64,000 nt of DNA from Rhizobium grahamii CCGE 502. GTDB lineage: Bacteria; Pseudomonadota; Alphaproteobacteria; Rhizobiales; Rhizobiaceae. The translations under genes were made by a program, and so were the position numbers. Shown piece by piece: positions 53,996 through 61,295 of this stretch; the stretch's first letter is position 1; each line of letters starts with the position of its first letter. The stretch spans positions 543,514 to 607,513 of the forward strand of contig NZ_AEYE02000035.1 in assembly GCF_000298315.2 (NCBI RefSeq). The letters are read 5' to 3'. The notes below the pieces were generated by a model. That model had not been told where the DNA came from, searched no databases, and saw only the letters and a list, made by a program, of their open reading frames with translations.

Positions 53996-55978
53996 TCATT
54001 CGGCGTTGCGGATCGTCAGCGCCGGGTTGTGAGCGAAGAAGTTATGGGGCTCGATGTGGATGGTCTTCCACTCTGTCGACATCACCGGCCAGTCTTCCAT
54101 GCGGGGGATGTGATGGAAGCCGGCGGTAAACCAGGTCACGACGTCCTTGCCCATCAGCGGCTTGTTGGCCTTCACCCATTCCGGGAGCGTATCGGAGCCG
54201 TCACTCTGCATGGCGAACTTGCCGCCCGCATATTGCTGGTCCGCATTGTAGACGGTGTTCCATACCGAATATTCGATATAGGCGTTGCGCTTCATTGGCG
54301 GGTCCTTGGCGAAGTCGAAGGGACCGTAGGCCACATCGCCGTGATGAACCATCCAGCCTGGCTCCTGGCCGAGATAACCTTCACGGGACGGATCCGATAT
54401 CATGAAGTAGCGCGGCTTTGTGGCAGACAGCTGGTAGCGGGCTTCCAGTTCTGTCTTCGGCATTGTGTGCTGCACTTCCCACATCGACCGGCGCGGGTTC
54501 TTCGGGTCAACCCTGGAAGGAACGATGTCCATGGTGCCGAAATGGTTCTCCGGTTGATCCACATCGAAATCGATACGGAAGTTGAAGTAATGGTCGTGGT
54601 TGGCGGCCACAAGGTTAGGCGCGATCAGTGTGCCGTGAGCGGTGTCGGCAGCAGCGGTCGGGTCGTTCATCGAGGTCGATGCAACACCCTTGACCGCATC
54701 GAGGCCGGTTGCGCCGACCATGATACGAACCTGGCCGTCCTGTTGCAGGCGGTAATCCATCAGGTAGTCGTAGTTGCCGACTTCGGACGCGGTGCGCACC
54801 ACGAGTTCGGTGGCCGGACGGCCTTCGGCTGGAAGCGGCTTTTCGGGCGTCTGGGCAAAGACTTCGAAGTGACGCCAGGCCGGGTCGCCGATAGAGCGCT
54901 CGAAGACGCAGATTGCGTTAGGGATCGTCAGCGGGTTGCCCTTGTCGTCGGCTATCGTCGCCGGCAGGAAGGTAGCATAGTCAGGGCAGTCGACGCCGGC
55001 GCGCAATGGGCTCAGGAACAGGCCGAACCCGTATTCCCCACTATCCATGTAGGTGCGCCAGTACCAACCCTCGGTCGGGTCCATGTAGGGTACGAAGACC
55101 TCCGACAGGTGGGATTGATAGATGACCGAGCGCCACTTGTCGCCGTCCTTGACGTCGAGGTTGGAGAGAACCAGGCCCGGGCGCTTGTCGACGCGGAAGT
55201 TGAAGCGCCACAGGTCCCATTCGAGATGACTGCCTGATATCTTGTAATTCGGGCCACCTTCCTGGGAGAGCTTGGCCATGTTCATCTTCGGTCGCAGCGG
55301 CTCACGCGCTTCGACTTCCTTCTCGGTGTAGCCCCAATTGTCCTTTGGACCTTCGATCACACCGATATCGATGACCTTCTCAACCTTCTTCTTGCCGATA
55401 TCGTAGACGGCAAACAGGCCTTCGATCGGCTTCGCGTAGTAGTTGGATCCGTCGGGAACCCTGTAGCAGGGTACCTTCATCAGTCGGGAATTCTTGTATT
55501 CCTCGGTAAAAAAGTTTCCGGCCGTCAGCGGCAGGCAAAAGGCCTGCTCAGGTGTCAGGCCTCGCTTTTTCAGGCCTGCCACCATGTCCGGGTTCTGCAG
55601 CGCGCCCTGCAGCGCGTCCATGAATTCGGTGAAGAGTACCATTGGCTGGCCATTGGCCGGCGCCGTGCTTTCGACCTTGCCGGTGGTGATGTTGACGACG
55701 GCTTCCTTGAAGCCATCAGGGCTCGTCAGATGCACGCGCGCCTCACGGTCCAGCGGCCTGTCGCCATCCTTCCAGGAGATCACATCGGCCTTGGCCGGTT
55801 CCTTGAGCTCGATCAGCGGGTAGAGCGTATTCTCATCAACTACTTTCGCATCGCGCAGGATACTATTGATTTTTCGATATTCTTCTGCAGTCAGGCCATC
55901 CAGTGGGTGGGCGAAAACAGTGGATGCAGAAAGGGCCAGAGTCAGGCCGGCGGCTGCTATATAGGTTGTTCGTTTCAT
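53996..55978 (-). CDS. tynA: Periplasmic copper-containing primary amine oxidase
   Basis: A 660-residue quinoprotein that oxidises primary amines such as tyramine or phenylethylamine to aldehydes, with H2O2 and ammonia as by-products. MKRTTYIAAAGLTLALSAST is a Sec signal. The topaquinone precursor Tyr is in VGNYDYLMDY, and the copper-binding His residues are in ANHDHYFNFR and near HHIPRMEDWP. ATG at 55978 follows GGGAGAGAGAT; the longer open frame is rejected. Second gene after the aldehyde dehydrogenase, with a clear terminator. Confidence 0.94.
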   Translation of the reverse strand: MKRTTYIAAAGLTLALSASTVFAHPLDGLTAEEYRKINSILRDAKVVDENTLYPLIELKEPAKADVISWKDGDRPLDREARVHLTSPDGFKEAVVNITTGKVESTAPANGQPMVLFTEFMDALQGALQNPDMVAGLKKRGLTPEQAFCLPLTAGNFFTEEYKNSRLMKVPCYRVPDGSNYYAKPIEGLFAVYDIGKKKVEKVIDIGVIEGPKDNWGYTEKEVEAREPLRPKMNMAKLSQEGGPNYKISGSHLEWDLWRFNFRVDKRPGLVLSNLDVKDGDKWRSVIYQSHLSEVFVPYMDPTEGWYWRTYMDSGEYGFGLFLSPLRAGVDCPDYATFLPATIADDKGNPLTIPNAICVFERSIGDPAWRHFEVFAQTPEKPLPAEGRPATELVVRTASEVGNYDYLMDYRLQQDGQVRIMVGATGLDAVKGVASTSMNDPTAAADTAHGTLIAPNLVAANHDHYFNFRIDFDVDQPENHFGTMDIVPSRVDPKNPRRSMWEVQHTMPKTELEARYQLSATKPRYFMISDPSREGYLGQEPGWMVHHGDVAYGPFDFAKDPPMKRNAYIEYSVWNTVYNADQQYAGGKFAMQSDGSDTLPEWVKANKPLMGKDVVTWFTAGFHHIPRMEDWPVMSTEWKTIHIEPHNFFAHNPALTIRNAE

Positions 55979-56099
55979 ATCTCTCTCCCTCTTGATCTGA
56001 TGATTGGGCGGCAACCTGCCTGCCCTCATTGTTCCTGCTTGCGCTGCAAAAGCAGGACTGTCACATTCCGCTTCGCGAGACGACCCGCCTCGCCAAAGC

Positions 56100-57506
56100 T
56101 CAGCTGAAGACCACCTGGATGTCCGTGTATTCGAGCAGGCCTTCCTCGCCGAACTCCACACCGAGGCCCGAAGACTTGACGCCACCGAACGGGACATTGG
56201 GCTGGATAGCGCCATGCTTGTTGATCCACACCGAACCGCAAGCCATGCGGCTCGCCACGGCCTTTGCAGCGGCGATATCAGATGACCAGACGGACCCACC
56301 AAGGCCGTTCGCGCTGTCATTGGCGAGAGTTATCGCCTCCTCGACGTCGTGGTAACGGATGACCGGCAGGGCCGGGCCAAACTGCTCCTCGTAGACAAGC
56401 GGATCGCCGTTCGTCAGGCCAGATACGATTGTCGGGGGATAGAACAGGCCCTCGCCCGGAGCGCCGCCAAGCAGGACCTTGCCGCGCGTCGTAGCGTCGG
56501 CGACAAGACGTGACACCTTGTCGAACTGCATGCTGTTCTGCACCGGACCAAGCACGCTCGTCTCCTCCATCCCATTGCCGACCGGAATGGTGCGGGCATA
56601 GTCTACCAGAGCTTCGCAGACCGCGTCATGGATGCTGTCGTGTACATAGAGCCGCTTGAGGGCGGCGCAGGTCTGGCCGTTGTTGATGAAGGCACCCCAG
56701 AACAGGCCCTCGGCGATGGCCTTGGGATCTGCGTCGGGCAGCACAATGCCAGCGTCATTTCCCCCGAGCTCGAGGGTAAGGCGCTTGATGTTGCCTGCGG
56801 CAGATTGCATGACCTTCTGACCGGTCGCACTGGAGCCAGTGAAGACGATCTTGTTGATCCTCGGATGGGCCGCCATTGCCGCGCCTAGATTGAAGCTCTT
56901 GTCATCGCTCGTCACGACATTGAGGACGCCAGGGGGCAGCACCTCATTGACAATTTCCACCAGCCTTAGCGTCGACAGCGGTGTCAGCGGGGATGGCTTG
57001 ATGACCACGGTATTGCCGGTGCGAAGGGCCGGCATGACATGCCAGATTGCGATCATGACCGGAAAATTCCATGGCGTGATCGAGCCGACGACGCCGATCG
57101 GCTTGCGATGCAATTCGACGCGACCCTCGCTATTGTCCTGCAGGACCTTGACCTGAACCGAGAGAGCCGTCGTGTATCCGGCCCAAGCGATAGCTCCTCC
57201 GATTTCCCACCGCGATCCGAGGCCGTTCAAGGGCTTGCCCTGCTCGCGCGTGATGATGTTGGCCAGCTCATTGGCATGCTCCTCGATGCGCGAGGTGACG
57301 GCCGCGCAAATGCGCTGCAGGTCCTCGTCACTTCGCGCCGACCACGCCGGGAATGCGGCGCGCGCGGCCTCGACGGCCCTGTCGAGCTCGGCGCCGCCCA
57401 TGTTCGGTGCGCGTCCAGCCAGTTCGCCCGTTGCCGGATCGAGAACTGCGAAATCTGCCTCGCCCGTAACTGGCGTTCCGTCGATGGTTGCAGAATAGAA
57501 CGTCAT
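56100..57506 (-). CDS. Aldehyde dehydrogenase (phenylacetaldehyde-dehydrogenase-like)
   Basis: A 468-residue NAD(P)-dependent dehydrogenase. GSITPWNFPVMIAIWHVMPA, VFTGSSATGQKVM, LELGGNDAGIVL with catalytic Glu, and NNGQTCAALKRLYV with catalytic Cys are intact, as is PFGGVKSSGLGVEFGEEGL. GGAGGAGGCTGATC precedes the ATG. It should oxidise the aldehyde released by the amine oxidase. It lies 121 bp upstream of the amine oxidase gene and 108 bp downstream of the AraC-type activator, mirroring feaR-feaB-tynA. Confidence 0.93.
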   Translation of the reverse strand: MTFYSATIDGTPVTGEADFAVLDPATGELAGRAPNMGGAELDRAVEAARAAFPAWSARSDEDLQRICAAVTSRIEEHANELANIITREQGKPLNGLGSRWEIGGAIAWAGYTTALSVQVKVLQDNSEGRVELHRKPIGVVGSITPWNFPVMIAIWHVMPALRTGNTVVIKPSPLTPLSTLRLVEIVNEVLPPGVLNVVTSDDKSFNLGAAMAAHPRINKIVFTGSSATGQKVMQSAAGNIKRLTLELGGNDAGIVLPDADPKAIAEGLFWGAFINNGQTCAALKRLYVHDSIHDAVCEALVDYARTIPVGNGMEETSVLGPVQNSMQFDKVSRLVADATTRGKVLLGGAPGEGLFYPPTIVSGLTNGDPLVYEEQFGPALPVIRYHDVEEAITLANDSANGLGGSVWSSDIAAAKAVASRMACGSVWINKHGAIQPNVPFGGVKSSGLGVEFGEEGLLEYTDIQVVFS

Positions 57507-57614
57507 GATCAGCCTCCTCCGCTGAGATCCGGTTGATCCCGGATATGGAAGGATCCTAGGCCAGAACTGGTCCTGAGACTTGGACGGAAGCGTCCCGTCC
57601 GTTGGACAAAAGCG

Positions 57615-58544
57615 TCAATGACACCGCGCTACAGCGCCAGGCGTAGTGTCGTATTTCTTGCGGAACTCCCGGTAGAAGTAGGAAAGATCGTTGAAGCCGG
57701 AATCGTAGGCGATGGCGGCGATGCCGTCGCTTGTCTGGTCGGCAGCCCGCGCGGCAAGCCGGCCATGGGCTACCTCGAGACGGCGCTTGAGAAGGCGTTG
57801 CCCAGGCGTTTCACCAATTGGCCGGAAGTGGCGTTGCAGCATGCGCTCGGAGACGTTGAGCCGGCTCGCCAGTTCGCTCGGTCCAAACGCCGGTTCGGGG
57901 CCATAGCGATCGATCAGAGCCAATGCGCGCGACAACAGTGTCTCGGGCGCGCGATTGGGGACCAAGCCCCGGCTCGACTGCAGATAGGCACCCATCAAAC
58001 AAAGGAAGGCCTCACCAAGCTGCTGCTGCGCGCCCGACGCGTCTAGCATCTTGGTCACAACAGCCCGTATCGCAAGCCAAAGCGGATCAGAACGGCTGAT
58101 TGGTACGCCGCCGGCGCAGGTATCGCCGAAGCGATGCACCATTTCGTCGCGCGGCAAATGGATCGAGACCTGGCTGGAGCGAGCGCCACCGTAAAGAAAG
58201 CGCGATGGCTTGACGGAATCCACCAGGAACATGTCACCAGGCATGAGATCGGCCGTACAACCGTTCTGCTCGACGCGGCATTGTCCGCTGTCCTGGATCA
58301 GCAGAAAGAAATGCTCGCCGGGATCCTGCCGGATCGCCTTGGCACCCCGCTCAACATGGCTGCTGGCATCGAGGCCGACAATGGCTGTGTCGAAGAGACC
58401 GATCCGCCGCGTCGCAACGTCGCCGGCAACGACGCCGGTTCCTCGCATCGGCTCAAGATCGAAAGCTCCGCAGACCTTTCGAATTTCAGCCTGCAGAATT
58501 TCCACCGGCACCGGCATATGGATTGGCGTGACAAGTGACTGCAT
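57615..58544 (-). CDS. feaR: AraC-family transcriptional activator, FeaR-like
   Basis: A 309-residue regulator. Residues about 30-200 form the AraC-binding-like sensor (DPGEHFFLLIQDSGQCRVEQ, LMPGDMFLVDS). Residues about 215-305 contain two helix-turn-helix motifs (ASRLNVSERMLQRHFRPIGE, AAIAYDSGFNDLSYFYREFR). This architecture and the neighbouring aldehyde dehydrogenase and amine oxidase fit FeaR, the activator of aromatic amine catabolism. It is transcribed in the same direction as its presumed targets. Confidence 0.88.
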   Translation of the reverse strand: MQSLVTPIHMPVPVEILQAEIRKVCGAFDLEPMRGTGVVAGDVATRRIGLFDTAIVGLDASSHVERGAKAIRQDPGEHFFLLIQDSGQCRVEQNGCTADLMPGDMFLVDSVKPSRFLYGGARSSQVSIHLPRDEMVHRFGDTCAGGVPISRSDPLWLAIRAVVTKMLDASGAQQQLGEAFLCLMGAYLQSSRGLVPNRAPETLLSRALALIDRYGPEPAFGPSELASRLNVSERMLQRHFRPIGETPGQRLLKRRLEVAHGRLAARAADQTSDGIAAIAYDSGFNDLSYFYREFRKKYDTTPGAVARCH

Positions 58545-59045
58545 CGTCCCTCCCGTGGCTTTGCAGATTGGCTTTTTGCTTAGATGTTATCGAATTGGCC
58601 CGATGTTGTGATACATCGAAGACATCGCCTCGGTGACAGGAACGGCCGCGTCGGCGCGATCAGTGCATCATGCGCCGCCATCACCAACGTTGACTTGCGC
58701 ATTGCATCACGTCTGAACGTTTGCGGCATCCTTCCAACCCTCCCCGAAGCGGTTGAGCGCTCCATTCACCGACCGTTCGGTCATTTATTAGCATGAGATG
58801 TGTCACGCATCAACATTATTGCTTCGATCTTTTGTGACATTTAAGGTGACAGCCGTGCCGGGTCGATCCGCGGAAGGCGAAATAGCGGCCGGACATACGA
58901 GCATAATTAGATCTACAACCGGACGCCCGCGAGACCTCCCGTTGTAAGCCTCCCCGACCCGCTCCGACGAAATTCTTCCGCAGCGAGGAGCTTGATCTTG
59001 CCCGCCTCCCGAGCACGATTTAGCTCATCGCTCTGGCGGCAACGT
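58545..59045. other. Intergenic region upstream of the AraC-type activator
   Basis: About 500 bp. No frame shows a recognisable protein pattern. It should hold the promoter of the AraC-type gene. Confidence 0.4.
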
Positions 59046-59903
59046 CTATCGGCTAGCCAGATCCGGATGTTCGGAGACGACAGCCACCATGAAGTCCATC
59101 ACTGCGCGTACCGGATGAGTTTTGTGGAGGTCGCTTTGAACCACGAGCCATATGTCGCGTGCGAAGTATGGCGCACGCTCGTCGATCCAAACGAGATCAC
59201 GGTCGCGATCCCCGATAAAGCAAGGCAGCCCGGCAACGCCCACCCCGGCCCGCACCGCAATCAGCTGCTCGCTTGAGTAGGTCAATTCGCAAACGACCTG
59301 ACGTCCGCCGGCAATACCGAGCAACCACGATTGTGCCTGCGTATCGGCAAAAGTCTGGTCCCAGGCTATGAACTCCCAGCGTTCGGGTGTGGCCAGGTGG
59401 GCATAGGATCTATGCGCATAGAGGCCAAAGGCCATTGTACCAATCTTCCGCATCACGCTGCCCGTTTCATCTGGCCTGACGAACCGTACAGCGACATCAG
59501 CCTCCCGGCGGCTGAGGGAAACCCGCTGTGCTTGCGCGGAAAGTGAGAGCAGGATGTCGGGATACTTCTCCCTGAAGAGCCTCAAACGCTCGGTCAAAAG
59601 ATGTGTTGCGAGCACTGGCGGCGCGCTGAGCGTGATCCGTCCGAAAAGCGGCTTTCGCCAGACGAGAGATATTATGGACCGACGTCTCCATCTCTACGGC
59701 GCGCTCGAACACCTGCCTGCCCAAGCTCGTGAGCCGGCAGGCCCGCGGCAGGCGATCCACCAGCTTCACGTCGAGTGCCGCCTCCAGCGCAGCAAGACGC
59801 CGACTTACCGTCGCATGGTCAACTTTCAGGTAGCGAGCAGCGCCAGATAGCGTGCCGCTCTGCGCAACGGCAGGAAATGCCGGACGTCTTCCCAATCCAC
59901 CAT
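59046..59903 (-). pseudogene. LysR-family regulator broken by two frameshifts
   Basis: The start MVDWEDVRHFL (ATG at 59903) is cut off by a one-base deletion: CTGCC stands where CTGGCC is expected. A second frame carries VAQSGTLSGAARYLKVDHAT, VSRRLAALEAALDVKL and further, the helix-turn-helix. Near 59658 an extra T in a T-run shifts similarity to a third frame, GRITLSAPPVLATHLLTERL and on through the effector domain to the stop at 59046. Put together, an otherwise complete ~285-residue LysR protein appears. It diverges from the Gal80-like gene it may once have controlled. Confidence 0.85.
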
Positions 59904-60004
59904 ATGTGCAAAATCTCCAGGATCGACCGCACATATACCGAATTTTCGCAGGGAACGCATCGTACTTTCGGCATCTGAGATTCATCAGACGGAGATCGAA
60001 CACC

Positions 60005-61189
60005 ATGCCTGGACAACGCTTTAAGATCGGCATCGTTGGCGTGCAACCCGGAAGGAGCTGGGCTGCGCGAGCCCACATTCCCGCGTTACGGGCTCTGTCC
60101 GAAACCTTCGAGATCGTAGGGATCGCAAATACCAGTGAGGCCAGTGCTCAGGCAGCCGCGACCGAGATGGGACTGTCCAAAGCCTTCGCCGGCGTTGCCG
60201 AATTGATCGCAGCACCGGAGGTCGACATCGTCACCGTTGCGGTGAAGGTACCCCCGCATTTCGAGATCCTGAAAGCTGCGATTGAAGCAGGCAAACATGT
60301 CTATTGCGAATGGCCACTTGGCAACGGCTTGGCAGAGGCGCGAGAAATGGCTGCACTCGCGGCGGCAAAAGGAGTGCTGGGAGTGGTGGGAACCCAGGCG
60401 CGCATTGCACCGGAGATCGAGTATCTGAGACATCTGATCAACGACGGCATTGTCGGCGAGGTTGTGTCGACCACTCTGGTCGCGCGGGGCGGGAGTGCAC
60501 TGCGCGGCGGTACCATTCCCGACAGGAAACCCTACGGATATTTGCTGGATCGCGCCCACGGTGCAATTTTGCTGACGATCCCCGTTGGGCATACCCTGGC
60601 CGCGCTCAGGGATGTGGTCGGCGATGCCGCGGAAATTTCCGCTGTAGTAGCGAGGCGGCGGCCCACGGCCGTCGCAGTCGATACCGGGGAAATACTGCCC
60701 GTTTCGGCACCGGACCAGGTGCTGGTGAGCGGAGTTTTGGCCAGCGGCGCAACCATCTCCATCCATTATCGCGGCGGCGCGCCGCTTGATGGCGATGGTT
60801 TGTTTTGGGAAATCCGCGGAACGAAAGGCGACATTCGGGTTTCGGGTTCCTCGGGACACGCGCAGATGGTGCAGCTGTCATTGATGGGTGCGCGTGCCGG
60901 CGAGACCGCATTCCGAGCGCTGGAGATCCCCGCCTCTTACCGCACTGGTTGGCCTGAGGACGTGGAGAGTGGGAATGTGGCCCGTCTCTACGCCAGAATG
61001 GCCCAGGATCTGCTGACCGGCACTCGTACCGCGCCAACCTTCGAGGATGCGGTCGCAGTGCATCGCATTATCCACGCGATCGAGAGGTCAGCCGAAAGCG
61101 GGTGTCGCCTCGTCCTAACTGATCGAAAGGGTACGAGGACCACCGTTCTGGCGGGGAAACGACGCACCAGCGCCTGCTGCTGGACGTGA
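60005..61189 (+). CDS. Gfo/Idh/MocA-family oxidoreductase, Gal80-like
   Basis: A 394-residue protein. FKIGIVGVQPGRSWAARAHI is the NAD-binding Rossmann start. DIVTVAVKVPPHFEILKAAI then GKHVYCEWPLGNGLAEAREM shows WPL instead of the common EKP motif, a feature of Gal80-like members. QARIAPEIEYLRHLINDGIV and HRIIHAIERSAESG follow. ATG at 60005 has GGAG 9 bases upstream. It probably oxidises or senses a sugar with NAD(P); the catalytic Lys of EKP is absent, so activity is uncertain. The last ~20 residues (GKRRTSACCWT) look unlike the family. Confidence 0.88.
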   Translation: MPGQRFKIGIVGVQPGRSWAARAHIPALRALSETFEIVGIANTSEASAQAAATEMGLSKAFAGVAELIAAPEVDIVTVAVKVPPHFEILKAAIEAGKHVYCEWPLGNGLAEAREMAALAAAKGVLGVVGTQARIAPEIEYLRHLINDGIVGEVVSTTLVARGGSALRGGTIPDRKPYGYLLDRAHGAILLTIPVGHTLAALRDVVGDAAEISAVVARRRPTAVAVDTGEILPVSAPDQVLVSGVLASGATISIHYRGGAPLDGDGLFWEIRGTKGDIRVSGSSGHAQMVQLSLMGARAGETAFRALEIPASYRTGWPEDVESGNVARLYARMAQDLLTGTRTAPTFEDAVAVHRIIHAIERSAESGCRLVLTDRKGTRTTVLAGKRRTSACCWT

Positions 61190-61295
61190 CCGATCCGGCA
61201 AATCGCCCCTCGGTACCCTCTATAACTCCACTGCCGGTTTTTGGCAGTTGCGTCACTGTTTTGCGTTTCGACTTCGTCGCAGCGATCGTATGCAC

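Noticed and set aside
53951-55237. Long plus-strand open frame (428 codons)
   Set aside because: It is antisense to the copper amine oxidase and is a shadow of its codon structure.
61228-61250. Inverted repeat ACTGCC / GGCAGT after the Gal80-like gene
   Set aside because: The stem is only 6 bp and no T-tract follows on either strand, so it is not called as a terminator.
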